Under the pieces are notes generated by a model. The model worked only from the letters and a program-made list of their open reading frames with translations, was not told the origin of the DNA and made no database searches. A DNA stretch of 64,000 nt, taken from assembly GCA_944383375.1 (NCBI GenBank), contig CALWPG010000001.1:1-64000 (forward strand). The letters run 5' to 3'. This DNA comes from an uncultured Clostridia bacterium (GTDB taxonomy: Bacteria; Bacillota; Clostridia; Christensenellales; UBA1242). Positions 41,391 through 50,259 of the stretch are shown here, piece after piece. The position numbers and the translations under genes were made by a program. Positions within the stretch are counted from its first letter, which is position 1; every line of letters starts with the position of its first letter.

Positions 41391-41864
41391 TTATTCTACA
41401 GGAATTATTTTGATATTATCTATGGATTTTTGAGTTTGCTCTTGAACAATTGCAACTATTTGGGCAACCTGTGAGCTCTCAAGGCTAGCACACTTGACAA
41501 TGACGTTTATATTGTTAGCTGAGTTTGTAACTATTGCATCCTCAAACCCTTTAGCTTTTATCAAACCTTCCATGACAAGTTCAGATTCCATTTGGTTTAC
41601 TATTTCAAGCTTTTTTGCTTCTGCATTGCTTTTGGCCTCTTCTGTTGAGTCTTCAGAATTTATTATAGCATCATAATACAATAATTCCTGATCGCGAGTC
41701 GTTTGTCTATCCTGCCTATAAGTATCAAAATAGTTCATCTGCGTGACGGTACCCGTAGTTGGAGTTGTTGCATTGTTGTTTAAAGCAATATTCAAATATC
41801 CAGTAACTCCCAACAATAAAACCATCGCTACTAAAATAATAATTTTTGTTCTTTTCTTTAACAT
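41391..41864 (-). CDS. spoIIIAH: stage III sporulation protein AH
   Basis: A 157-residue mother-cell membrane protein whose extracellular YscJ/FliF-like domain meets forespore SpoIIQ to form the feeding channel. One N-terminal helix (about 7-26), then an extracellular part with a helix-rich stretch and the C-terminal ring-building fold (about 85-157). It is the last gene of the eight-gene spoIIIA operon. Confidence 0.93.
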   Translation of the reverse strand: MLKKRTKIIILVAMVLLLGVTGYLNIALNNNATTPTTGTVTQMNYFDTYRQDRQTTRDQELLYYDAIINSEDSTEEAKSNAEAKKLEIVNQMESELVMEGLIKAKGFEDAIVTNSANNINVIVKCASLESSQVAQIVAIVQEQTQKSIDNIKIIPVE

Positions 41865-41876
41865 AATAAACTCCTT

Positions 41877-42422
41877 TTATTTTCCTACCAAAATTTCTAT
41901 ATCTTCTGCATTGACTTCAAGTAATGCCATCACTGCTTTTTGTAGTTCAAGCATTACACTTATGTTGTTTGCTCCACTACTCACAACAACCACACCGCTT
42001 ACTTTTGGCAAATTTTCTCTTATAATTATTGGAGAATTTTTACCCGAAACCGATACCAAAATAATTTCTTCTGTTTTGGTTGTCTGTGTGGTGGTCGTAC
42101 CTGCAACGGTTTGAGTTGTGGTTTCTTCTGTTGTATTTGTCGCATAAACATACTCTATTCCACATGATAGCGTAATCATTACACTAACATTTCCGGCCCC
42201 ACTTATTTGCGAGAGTACATTTGATAATTTATTCTCAAGGTAGTTCGCATATTCCTCTGTTGTAAGTGCTGTTAATGTATTTTCTTGTTGATTATCAGAA
42301 GAGAATGTCGAACTGTAAATAAGAAGCAAAATTGCACAAAATGCTACGACGATAATAATCTCGAAGTGCTTTATGCCTTTAATCTTGTCCCAAAAATTTT
42401 GTTTTTTTTGCTTAGTATCCAC
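41877..42422 (-). CDS. spoIIIAG: stage III sporulation protein AG
   Basis: A 181-residue protein with an N-terminal helix (about 20-40) and an extracellular ring-building domain. A Thr-rich insert (about 95-115) precedes the conserved PKVSGVVVVSSGANN segment. In B. subtilis SpoIIIAG forms the large ring of the channel. It overlaps spoIIIAF by 11 nt. Confidence 0.93.
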   Translation of the reverse strand: MDTKQKKQNFWDKIKGIKHFEIIIVVAFCAILLLIYSSTFSSDNQQENTLTALTTEEYANYLENKLSNVLSQISGAGNVSVMITLSCGIEYVYATNTTEETTTQTVAGTTTTQTTKTEEIILVSVSGKNSPIIIRENLPKVSGVVVVSSGANNISVMLELQKAVMALLEVNAEDIEILVGK

Positions 42423-42900
42423 TGAATACTATATTCTCCTTTTTTATCTCAATAAATGAAGTTATCACATCAACAGCCTCATTCTCTATATCTATATGCT
42501 CTGCTTCAGTGCGTATAACTAAATTACTAAAATCGACATAAATCGTCTCAATTTGCATAACGGTAGTAAAAATATCGGCAGAAATTGATACATCAACATT
42601 CTCTAACCCTCTGCTATCCAGAGTTTTTTCAATCCCCGTTTCAAGCATTGTAAGTTTATCTCTGTTTAATTGATAAATATAATCTTCTTGAAGGACAATT
42701 TCTGTTTCGGTGAACAAAGATGAGGTATCAAAATCAGATTTAATGAGAGCTGGTAGCGGCGCAATTATTACAAAAATTATCACATAGTTAAAAACAGTTT
42801 TGATGTGTGAGTTTGTTTCGCCGTTGGGCAAAAACAAGTCTATTAAAACTGATAAAATGCTAATACCCGCTATTGACAATATCCAACCTGAAATACTCAT
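42412..42900 (-). CDS. spoIIIAF: stage III sporulation protein AF
   Basis: A 162-residue protein with two N-terminal helices (about 6-25, 33-55) and a soluble ring-building-type domain (about 85-160). The N terminus SGWILSIAGISILSVLIDLFLPNG is family-typical (cut here to its main part). It lies in place between AE and AG. Confidence 0.9.
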   Translation of the reverse strand: MSISGWILSIAGISILSVLIDLFLPNGETNSHIKTVFNYVIIFVIIAPLPALIKSDFDTSSLFTETEIVLQEDYIYQLNRDKLTMLETGIEKTLDSRGLENVDVSISADIFTTVMQIETIYVDFSNLVIRTEAEHIDIENEAVDVITSFIEIKKENIVFSGY

Positions 42901-42912
42901 TTTTTTCTCCTT

Positions 42913-44118
42913 TTAAAAGAAGTTGGCAGTGCACATTATCATACCAGTTAAAAGCAAATACATAAATGCACATCCAAGAATCAAAACAATAAGAAGTGAA
43001 ATACTTTTCGCAAGCATTGATATAAAATTTGATATTCTTGCATCGGTTATAGGCTCTAATATCGCTGAAACTAATTTAAGGCTAAGCATAAACACGATAA
43101 GATTAAGCACAGGAACAATGATTGTAGCAAACATCAATATAAGCCCACCTGCACCTACAGCATTTTTAATTAAAACACTACTTGCTATGATAAGATTAAG
43201 TCCATCGGAAAGATAAGAGCCCAATAATGGTATTGAGTTTTTGATAGCGTATTTCGCTGTTCGAAAAGATATACCGTCAACACTACCCGCCGTTATTCCC
43301 TGAATTGCCAAAAATGCTGAAAAGATGGTAAATACTCCACCTATAATCCACTTAAACAGACTAGAAAAGAATGAAGTAAATTTATCTAATTTAACATTGT
43401 TTGAAAGATTCCCAACAATTGAGAAAACTAAACGAAAAATAAAAATTGGCATTAATATTTTGGTAAAAACATTAATAATTGTACCACTTAACACTGCCAC
43501 AGCGGGTTGATATACACTTACAGAAGTTACACCACCTATAGCAGTCAATATAGTTAAGAGTATAGGAAAAGCAACATCCATTTGTAGTTTTATATTTTGA
43601 AGAGTATTGGAAGTAAGTGTAAGCATGTTTACCGTATAGCCGACCAAAACTACTATGATTGCCCCATAACATACGAAATGGATAATATCTCCAATTGATT
43701 TATTTTTTGACGACGGCTTGGATGCACTAACCAAACTAAACGTAACAGCAATTGCAATCACCAAAGACAAAATGGGCAAAAATGCCAAAACATCTTCAAA
43801 GAATAAATTTAATATACTTGTCCAAATTGATTGTTGTCCTTGGGCGAATTCCCCAGTAATAATTTGTTTAATTTTATCTAAAAACGAATCGTTTCCAAAT
43901 ATTTCTTTTCCGGTATTGTCCAATGAATTTAAGGCATCTTCCAATTCGCTAAAATCCAAATCACCCAGCTGTGACTCAACACTATCTTCTATGATGTCCT
44001 CAATTTCAGAGGAAGTTAGTTGATCATCACAATAAACAGTTTCGTTTACATTTTGTGCAAAGGCAAAAGGAATTGCGACAAAAACTATGAGAATAAAAAG
44101 CGCAATATATTTTTTCAT
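42913..44118 (-). CDS. spoIIIAE: stage III sporulation protein AE
   Basis: A 401-residue polytopic membrane protein, the largest of the spoIIIA set. A signal-like N-terminal segment (about 1-21), an extracellular acidic helix region (about 30-105), then about eight membrane helices with the conserved stretch QGITAGSVDGISFRTAKYA near 265-285. Its start overlaps spoIIIAD by 4 nt. Confidence 0.95.
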   Translation of the reverse strand: MKKYIALFILIVFVAIPFAFAQNVNETVYCDDQLTSSEIEDIIEDSVESQLGDLDFSELEDALNSLDNTGKEIFGNDSFLDKIKQIITGEFAQGQQSIWTSILNLFFEDVLAFLPILSLVIAIAVTFSLVSASKPSSKNKSIGDIIHFVCYGAIIVVLVGYTVNMLTLTSNTLQNIKLQMDVAFPILLTILTAIGGVTSVSVYQPAVAVLSGTIINVFTKILMPIFIFRLVFSIVGNLSNNVKLDKFTSFFSSLFKWIIGGVFTIFSAFLAIQGITAGSVDGISFRTAKYAIKNSIPLLGSYLSDGLNLIIASSVLIKNAVGAGGLILMFATIIVPVLNLIVFMLSLKLVSAILEPITDARISNFISMLAKSISLLIVLILGCAFMYLLLTGMIMCTANFF

Positions 44119-44501
44119 GGCAAAATCTCCATGATTATTTCTATAATGCTTGTAACTATTGGTAAAGCAATAACAAGTATTATAATTTTTCCAGCGAACA
44201 AAATCTTATCGGCAATACTGCTTGATCCAGCATCTTGGCATACGTTTGCTGAAAATTCTGTCAAGTAACCTACCCCAATAATTTTTATTAACGTCTTTAA
44301 AAGGCCAGTATCTAATCCAGTTTTTTCAACAATACTGTAAAATGCATCGACTACGTCTACAATATAATTCACTGTTTGAAGTAGAATTAAAATTCCACCA
44401 CATAGACCAATGATAATGCTTACTTCGGGTTTTATAGGTTTTACGAGCATTGATGCAACTACAGTAACAAGTCCAATTCCTACAATTTTGATAATGTCCA
44501 T
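44115..44501 (-). CDS. spoIIIAD: stage III sporulation protein AD
   Basis: A 128-residue membrane protein with about four helices. KPIKPEVSIIIGLCGG and LTEFSANVCQDAGSSSIADK are the family signatures. It lies between AC and AE. Confidence 0.95.
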   Translation of the reverse strand: MDIIKIVGIGLVTVVASMLVKPIKPEVSIIIGLCGGILILLQTVNYIVDVVDAFYSIVEKTGLDTGLLKTLIKIIGVGYLTEFSANVCQDAGSSSIADKILFAGKIIILVIALPIVTSIIEIIMEILP

Positions 44502-44510
44502 AATACCTCC

Positions 44511-44705
44511 TTAAAGGCCAAATAGATTACGTACAGTATCAAAAAGTGCACTAATGAGATCCAATACCATTAGTAATACAATAATTAAACCAGCCAGTGT
44601 TGAAAATGTAGCAATTTCTTCTTTGCCACTTTGTTTAAGTATTTGTCCAACCACAGTTGTTAAAATGCCAACGGCAGCTATTTTAAAAATTACTTCAACA
44701 CCCAT
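44511..44705 (-). CDS. spoIIIAC: stage III sporulation protein AC
   Basis: A 64-residue two-helix protein, the usual small size. VGQILKQSGKEEIATFSTLAG links the helices, as in the family. It is in order between AB and AD. Confidence 0.95.
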   Translation of the reverse strand: MGVEVIFKIAAVGILTTVVGQILKQSGKEEIATFSTLAGLIIVLLMVLDLISALFDTVRNLFGL

Positions 44706-44713
44706 ATTAACTC

Positions 44714-45208
44714 CTAAATTATGAGTAAGCAGACCAGTAGTCCCATTATTATGCCAAGTTTGATAAATAAACTTGAATATTTTTTACATTCTTCCTCTGC
44801 TTTCACATTCATTCCAACAATAGCAGTTTGATAACTTTTTATCTCCTTACTTTGAGCTAAGACATCATACCTCCCCAAAGATGAAAAAAATTTGTATAAT
44901 AATTGCTTTTCATCAGCCTTCAATATTTTGATATTCTCAAACATTTTCGAATCCACGGTCTGTTTATTTTCAATCGTTGAAACTATATTTTGACAAAGAG
45001 ATGCCAAATCCTTGCTAGCACAAATTTCTATATTTTTTTTTAATATGTTGGATAGTTTATCTCTACTGAACACCACATCGGCTTCCATATTAGACATCAT
45101 AAGGACTAAAGATGAAAAAAACTTTTTTCTATTTATGTAATAAGATGAAAATTTAAAACCTATTAAAGCAAAACAAAATATAATAATTACAATCAAAATT
45201 ATAGTCAT
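44714..45208 (-). CDS. spoIIIAB: stage III sporulation protein AB
   Basis: A 164-residue protein related to type II secretion GspF-like factors. N- and C-terminal helices (about 2-20, 146-164) flank a soluble helical domain with SLGRYDVLAQSKEI near 112-125. It lies 3 nt after spoIIIAA. Confidence 0.93.
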   Translation of the reverse strand: MTIILIVIIIFCFALIGFKFSSYYINRKKFFSSLVLMMSNMEADVVFSRDKLSNILKKNIEICASKDLASLCQNIVSTIENKQTVDSKMFENIKILKADEKQLLYKFFSSLGRYDVLAQSKEIKSYQTAIVGMNVKAEEECKKYSSLFIKLGIIMGLLVCLLII

Positions 45209-45211
45209 ATT

Positions 45212-46123
45212 TCACCACTTAACTATTTTTGCAAATTTTTCATTATATGTCCCCTCATAAGTTCCTGGCCCATCCCTTTTTGATAACAGTACATATCTTT
45301 GAAAATAATGTTGAGGCAAGTCACTGAAAAAATCCTTTCTTTTTAGTTCTTCTATACTGGATGCATGTGCAGTTGCAATAACTTTAACTCCACAATTCAT
45401 TGCATCAATTAAGCATTTTGCATCCTCTTTATTACCGATTTCATCAGTGACAATTAATCCAGGATTCATTGCTCTAATGCATTGCATAAAACCAATTGGT
45501 TTGCTACAAAAACTTACCACATCACAAAAATTTCCTATATCCAATTTGCTATTTTCTCCACCAGCTATTTCTCCCCTTTCATCAATTACACAAACGTTAA
45601 GACAATAATTGTGTGCAGACAATTGATATAAAAAATCTCTAAGAAAAGTAGTTTTTCCGGCACCGGGTGGGGATATTATCAGCGAATTCTTTATGCCAGT
45701 TTCATCAACAATATCTTCAAAGGCGCATAGAGACATGTTTTTTATTTGATGCGGAATTCTTATGTTAACACTGGACCAATTGACAATTGTCTTTACCTGT
45801 CCATTTTCCTCTACGACATTTCCACACAATCCAAGCCTTACACCATTTGACATTGTGATATAACCATTTTTGATTTGTTCATTAACGGAGTAAATAGAGT
45901 AATCACTTGCCTTATAAACCACATCTGCAATCATTTCCTGAGTACAAAAAAGAGCATTGTCAATATTGCAACACAGGCCTTTTTCGCTTATGTAATATGG
46001 TTGTCCTTTAACGAACACCACTATAGGCTTATTGGCTCGAAGACGAATTTCTGATAACTCATTTATAGAAACTTTATAATTTAAAATATTGGATATTTGT
46101 TCGGATAGTATTTCTTGTAACAT
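45212..46123 (-). CDS. spoIIIAA: stage III sporulation protein AA (ATPase)
   Basis: A 303-residue secretion-type ATPase that powers the SpoIIIA-SpoIIQ channel. Walker A is SPPGAGKTT near 149-157, Walker B-like VTDEIGNKED near 225, and the N-terminal part has VNEQIKNGYITMSNGVRLGL. It starts the operon. Upstream, a terminator for efp ends at 46188, leaving about 60 nt for a promoter; no clear SigE element was fixed. Confidence 0.95.
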   Translation of the reverse strand: MLQEILSEQISNILNYKVSINELSEIRLRANKPIVVFVKGQPYYISEKGLCCNIDNALFCTQEMIADVVYKASDYSIYSVNEQIKNGYITMSNGVRLGLCGNVVEENGQVKTIVNWSSVNIRIPHQIKNMSLCAFEDIVDETGIKNSLIISPPGAGKTTFLRDFLYQLSAHNYCLNVCVIDERGEIAGGENSKLDIGNFCDVVSFCSKPIGFMQCIRAMNPGLIVTDEIGNKEDAKCLIDAMNCGVKVIATAHASSIEELKRKDFFSDLPQHYFQRYVLLSKRDGPGTYEGTYNEKFAKIVKW

Positions 46124-46187
46124 AGTTTACTCCTATAACAATTTATAAAAACCCGTTACAAAAAATAACCAATTACAAAAAAAATAC

Positions 46188-46207
46188 GCAATACATCAAA
46201 GTATTGC
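46188..46207 (-). terminator. terminator of efp
   Basis: GCAATAC / GTATTGC with an ATCAAA loop (46188-46207), followed on the minus strand by TATTTTTTTT. It separates efp from spoIIIA. Confidence 0.85.
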
Positions 46208-46230
46208 ATATTTCGACAAAGAATTATTAT

Positions 46231-46791
46231 TTATTTTACACGTTCCATATAACTTCCATCTCTTGTGTCAACTCTAATCTTCTCACCATTATTGACAAAA
46301 AGTGGAACCCCAATCACATAGCCAGTTTCAAGAGTTGCTGGCTTATAACTAGATTTTGCAGTGTCCCCTTGAATGCCCGGTTCACAATCAACTATTGTAA
46401 GTTCAACAAATGTCGGTGGTTCAACAGAGAAGGCCGTACCTTTATAAAACTGAACCGTCGCCATCATATTTTCTGTCATGAAATTCATGGCTTCTTCTAC
46501 TTGAGATTTATTAAATGGAATTTGGTCATAAGTCTCCATGTCCATAAAATAATACAAGTCCCCCTCATGATAAAGATATTGCATTTCCTTTCTTTCAATC
46601 ACAGCAACTTGAAATTTGTCCGTTGGATTGAAAGTTCTTTCAATAACCTGTCCTGTTATAACATTTTTAAGTTTTGTCCTTACAAATGGAGAACCCTTCC
46701 CCGGTTTAACATGTAAGAACTCAACTACGGTGTAAACATTACCGTCCATTTCAAATGTGACACCTTTTCTAAAATCTCCTGCAGTTATCAT
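46231..46791 (-). CDS. efp: translation elongation factor P
   Basis: A 186-residue three-domain factor that rescues ribosomes stalled on polyproline. The modified tip residue is Lys32 in PGKGSPF. Domain III ends in [20 protein letters not shown] precedes the ATG. It forms its own unit between the MBL gene and spoIIIA, next to spoIIIAA as in Bacillus. Confidence 0.97.
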   Translation of the reverse strand: MITAGDFRKGVTFEMDGNVYTVVEFLHVKPGKGSPFVRTKLKNVITGQVIERTFNPTDKFQVAVIERKEMQYLYHEGDLYYFMDMETYDQIPFNKSQVEEAMNFMTENMMATVQFYKGTAFSVEPPTFVELTIVDCEPGIQGDTAKSSYKPATLETGYVIGVPLFVNNGEKIRVDTRDGSYMERVK

Positions 46792-46814
46792 AAAATCTCC
46801 TTTAATTTATCCAA

Positions 46815-46847
46815 GTTATATTAACATATTAAAGCGAACCAATGCAA
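46815..46847 (-). promoter_or_regulatory. candidate promoter of efp
   Basis: On the minus strand TTGCAT (46847-46842) followed 17 nt later by TTAATA, or TATAAC slightly further down (46820-46815). It lies between the MBL gene stop and efp. Confidence 0.4.
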
Positions 46848-46854
46848 CTATTTT

Positions 46855-47418
46855 TTAATGACCTGGAAATAATTTATACCCATTATCTAAGTATGGCTTA
46901 ATTTTTTGTATACTTTGCATTAATTGTTTATAGTCACCATCATAAAAATTAGTTCTACCAATACCATTTTCAAAAATTATATCACCACTAAACAAATAAT
47001 TATCGATAATGTAGCAAACACTTCCTGCGCTGTGACCAGGTGTATGCAAAATCAATAATTCAAAGTTCCCAATACAAAGTTCTCCTTCTTCTATGGTCCT
47101 ATTTGCAAATAACTTATCAAAATGAATGCCAAACATGTTGGCCAAATTACCATCGGTATATAGTTTATCTGCGTCCAAGCTATGAATATAGACCAAAACT
47201 CCATTTTCTTGAAAACTTTTGCATGACATACAATGATCAAAATGACCATGTGTAAGTAAAACTGCCAACACGTTTAGATGTTTATTTTTAACAAATTTTA
47301 TTATAGAATTATAACAATTTCCCGGATCAATAACAATTGCATTTCCATCGCTATAAATCAAGTAAGCCTTTTCTTGAAAAATATCACTAACAAATACTTT
47401 TACGTCAGGCCTTTTCAT
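46855..47418 (-). CDS. metallo-beta-lactamase-fold hydrolase (glyoxalase II-like)
   Basis: A 187-residue YqgX-type hydrolase. Metal ligands are in LTHGHFDHC (about 71-79), H in TPGHSAGS, D in FSGDIIF, and the final His of PGH, which is also the C terminus. Relatives continue about 20 residues after this motif, so the tail is short. The likely role is thioester or glyoxal-adduct hydrolysis; the substrate is uncertain. Its start overlaps the nfo end by 14 nt. Confidence 0.85.
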   Translation of the reverse strand: MKRPDVKVFVSDIFQEKAYLIYSDGNAIVIDPGNCYNSIIKFVKNKHLNVLAVLLTHGHFDHCMSCKSFQENGVLVYIHSLDADKLYTDGNLANMFGIHFDKLFANRTIEEGELCIGNFELLILHTPGHSAGSVCYIIDNYLFSGDIIFENGIGRTNFYDGDYKQLMQSIQKIKPYLDNGYKLFPGH

Positions 47419-48262
47419 AAATCTCCTTTAAAATCAAACTGTCAGTCGCCATAAAGTCCTTTGATTCACAAATAATTGTTGGTGTAAATTTTAAGTCTTT
47501 AAGTGCTTTTGCAAGAGGCATAAAATCAGGTCCATAAATGTTATCATCATAATTCAAATGTCTGATTTCACCCTTTGTACCATATTCAATTTTAGAAAAA
47601 TGAATGTGACATGTTTTTGCCCGATCACCAAGTTTGTCCAAGGCATGGTCCAGAATTTTTCTATAATCATCATAGGTTTTCAAACTACCGCCCGTCAAAG
47701 CATTAATATGCCCAAAATCAAAAGTGGGAACCAAACAAGGATGGATACGACAAAGATCTATAATTTCTTCATATGTGCCTATTTGCTGAGGCTTCCCCAT
47801 AGTTTCTAAGCACAATCTTTTTCCATTGGTTAATAAATTGTCTTTCTCTAGTTCATCAATAAGTTTGACAAGATTACGTCGAACATTATTTAAAGCCTCT
47901 TCTCTTGTCAACTTACCACATGAGCCTATATGAACAACATAATCAATACCACCAAAACAATCCAATAACTGTAAACCACGTTTAACATATCCAAATGACT
48001 TTTGGATCATTTCAGGGTCAGGGTTTGCTAAATTTATATAATATGGCGCATGACAGGAAATCAAAACGTCATTTTTTCTAGCCTCTTCGCCAATCTTGGA
48101 TGCGGTTTCTTCCTTTATAGTAAAGCCCCTGCCAAAAGAAAATTCATATGCATCAAGCCCCATAGACGCAAGCCATAAAGGTGCTTCTATACTGTGTTTG
48201 TGTCCTTCATCATAAAATAGTTTTTGGTTTCCCGAAGGACCAAATCTTGTTTTGTTATTCAT
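47405..48262 (-). CDS. nfo: deoxyribonuclease IV (AP endonuclease)
   Basis: A 285-residue TIM-barrel enzyme that nicks at abasic sites. Zinc ligands lie in VVHIGS (His), LCLETMG (Glu), TFDFGH (Asp, His) and CHIHFSK (His), and in IICESKD (Glu). Length is typical. It overlaps truB by 8 nt and the MBL gene by 14 nt. Confidence 0.93.
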   Translation of the reverse strand: MNNKTRFGPSGNQKLFYDEGHKHSIEAPLWLASMGLDAYEFSFGRGFTIKEETASKIGEEARKNDVLISCHAPYYINLANPDPEMIQKSFGYVKRGLQLLDCFGGIDYVVHIGSCGKLTREEALNNVRRNLVKLIDELEKDNLLTNGKRLCLETMGKPQQIGTYEEIIDLCRIHPCLVPTFDFGHINALTGGSLKTYDDYRKILDHALDKLGDRAKTCHIHFSKIEYGTKGEIRHLNYDDNIYGPDFMPLAKALKDLKFTPTIICESKDFMATDSLILKEIYEKA

Positions 48263-48947
48263 TTACTTTTACCTCTTTTGTTTCTATGAAATTAAATGAT
48301 CCCACTTTGATATCTTCCAAAGTGCAACTCCTAGAAATATCATATTCTCCACATCTTGTGCGTATTATCGCAAGCATAGTAGCACATGTTGATAATTTAT
48401 TTGACATATCTCTGCAAATACTACGAATATAAGTCCCCCCAGAACAAGTGATTTCAAAAGCGTACGTGTTACCAGCCACCATTCCCAAATTTTTTATGTC
48501 ATAAATCGTAACTCGCCTTGGTCTCAGTTTAACTTCCTCCCCCTTTCTTGCAAGTTCATATGCTTTTTTTCCGTTTATTTTTTTTGCACTATAAATTGGA
48601 GGAAGCTGATCGAATTCTCCAATAAACTTTTTACAAACCAAATCTACATCACTAATTGAAACTACTCTATCGCAGGTGTTGATTATTTTACCCTCACTAT
48701 CCAATGTATCAGTTTCTTTACCAAAATAAAATATTGTTCTGTATGTTTTCGTTTCATTTAAAAATCTATCAAATAATTTTGTTCCCTTATTTATTCCCAA
48801 TATCAGCACTCCGCTCCCCAATGGATCAAGTGTACCCATATGTCCAATTTTTTTGGGTTTTAACATACTTTTCACTATTTGAACTGCTTTATTACTAGAC
48901 ATTCCAGTAGGCTTATTCAATACAATAATTCCGTCTTTATCGAACAT
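48255..48947 (-). CDS. truB: tRNA pseudouridine-55 synthase
   Basis: A 230-residue enzyme making Psi55 in the T arm of tRNA. Catalytic Asp41 lies in GTLDPLGSG, and KKINGKKAYELAR and the Cys-Ser-Gly-Gly-Thr-Tyr-Ile motif follow. The short C terminus lacks a PUA extension. The ATG at 48947 follows AAGGAG. It overlaps nrnA by 11 nt. Confidence 0.95.
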   Translation of the reverse strand: MFDKDGIIVLNKPTGMSSNKAVQIVKSMLKPKKIGHMGTLDPLGSGVLILGINKGTKLFDRFLNETKTYRTIFYFGKETDTLDSEGKIINTCDRVVSISDVDLVCKKFIGEFDQLPPIYSAKKINGKKAYELARKGEEVKLRPRRVTIYDIKNLGMVAGNTYAFEITCSGGTYIRSICRDMSNKLSTCATMLAIIRTRCGEYDISRSCTLEDIKVGSFNFIETKEVKVNE

Positions 48948-49908
48948 CACCAGTCTCCTTAATGAGGATATCAAGTTCATTGAGTATCTTCTCTACATTC
49001 TTTTCTACACTTCCCTTAATTTCGGCACCACATGCCTGTGCATGCCCTCCGCCACCAAAATGTTGTGCAACTTTAGCAACGTTGTATCCTTTTATACTCC
49101 TAAAACTTAATGAATAAATATTGTTTTGTTTTTCGGTCATGACAAATGAAACTTTTGTATTTTCAAAGTTTAAAAGATAATTGACATAATCTCCGATATC
49201 CGACTTTTGAAATCCGTTTTCATCAAAAAACTTTTTTCTTATAACTACATAATTTATATCATTATGCCTTTGGCGAATATCATCCAAAAGTTTTTTGACT
49301 TTATATGATTTTTCTGTAACGAGCTTAAAAAGATGATAATTAATAGTTTTAAAATCAGCACCAAAACTCAATAATTGTGAAGCCACCAAATGTGAATGTG
49401 CACTAGTGTTATCATGCAAAAAACAGCCTGTATCATCTGCAATCCCCATATATAAGAATGTGCTGACTTTTTTATCCAACTTTTGTTTTGATGTATTCAA
49501 AATTTCAAAATTTATTTCACAACACGAAGCATAATTAATGACAACATTGAGATCACTATTTAGGTTTCTGATATAATGATGATCAATGACTATTTTATTA
49601 TCAAAATTGCAAAAAGCAGCTGCATAACTTCCCAGCTGCTTTTTATCAGCAACATCTGTAGAGATTAATAAATCATAATTTTTTTCATCGAAAGTCTTGC
49701 CGTTTATGAATGAAGTATCTATAAAATTAAATCTGCAAGATATTTCATCATCAACAAAAGCATCAGCATTTTTACCAAGCGCTTCACACAAAAAATGTAT
49801 GGCAAACATACTGCCAATACAATCACCATCAGGCGATTGATGTCCGAATATTGCCACATTTTTACTATTTTTAATCCTCTTGATTATCGCTTTGAACAGT
49901 TTCTTCAT
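48937..49908 (-). CDS. nrnA: DHH-family oligoribonuclease / pAp phosphatase NrnA
   Basis: A 323-residue phosphoesterase that degrades nano-RNA and pAp. DHH motifs: GHQSPDGDCIGS near 21-32, STDVADK near 90, DHH near 116-118, and the DHHA1 substrate motif GGGGHAQACG near 290. It overlaps rbfA by 38 nt and keeps the conserved rbfA-nrnA-truB order. Confidence 0.95.
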   Translation of the reverse strand: MKKLFKAIIKRIKNSKNVAIFGHQSPDGDCIGSMFAIHFLCEALGKNADAFVDDEISCRFNFIDTSFINGKTFDEKNYDLLISTDVADKKQLGSYAAAFCNFDNKIVIDHHYIRNLNSDLNVVINYASCCEINFEILNTSKQKLDKKVSTFLYMGIADDTGCFLHDNTSAHSHLVASQLLSFGADFKTINYHLFKLVTEKSYKVKKLLDDIRQRHNDINYVVIRKKFFDENGFQKSDIGDYVNYLLNFENTKVSFVMTEKQNNIYSLSFRSIKGYNVAKVAQHFGGGGHAQACGAEIKGSVEKNVEKILNELDILIKETGDVR

Positions 49909-50257
49909 CCACTTCCTCTGGAATATCTAAAGTACTTAGAATTTCGTTTATTTTATCACTGTGTTTTGCACCTTCATCCAAAACAAATGTCAATTCGGGA
50001 GTATAAGGCAATTTCACCTCTTTAACAAGCTCGCGCTTAATATACCCCTCGCTTTTTCGCAGTTGCTTAATCACGACATTCTCATCCCCCGTATAAACAC
50101 TTATACCAACTTTGCAGTGCCTAAAATCCACAGAGAGATGTGCATAGGTAACAGTAATGAATTCACTTAGACGTGGGTCATTTAATCTGTTTTGAATTAT
50201 GTCGGCCAAAACTTTTTCAACCTCAGAATTGGCTCTTTGAGTCCTAATATTGTTCAT
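49871..50257 (-). CDS. rbfA: 30S ribosome-binding factor A
   Basis: A 128-residue KH-like factor for 16S rRNA 5'-end maturation. RANSEVEKVLADIIQNRLNDPR and the central VTYAHLSVDFRHCKVGISV are typical. An acidic C-terminal tail follows. AAGAGG precedes the ATG. Confidence 0.95.
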   Translation of the reverse strand: MNNIRTQRANSEVEKVLADIIQNRLNDPRLSEFITVTYAHLSVDFRHCKVGISVYTGDENVVIKQLRKSEGYIKRELVKEVKLPYTPELTFVLDEGAKHSDKINEILSTLDIPEEVDEETVQSDNQED

Positions 50258-50259
50258 AT

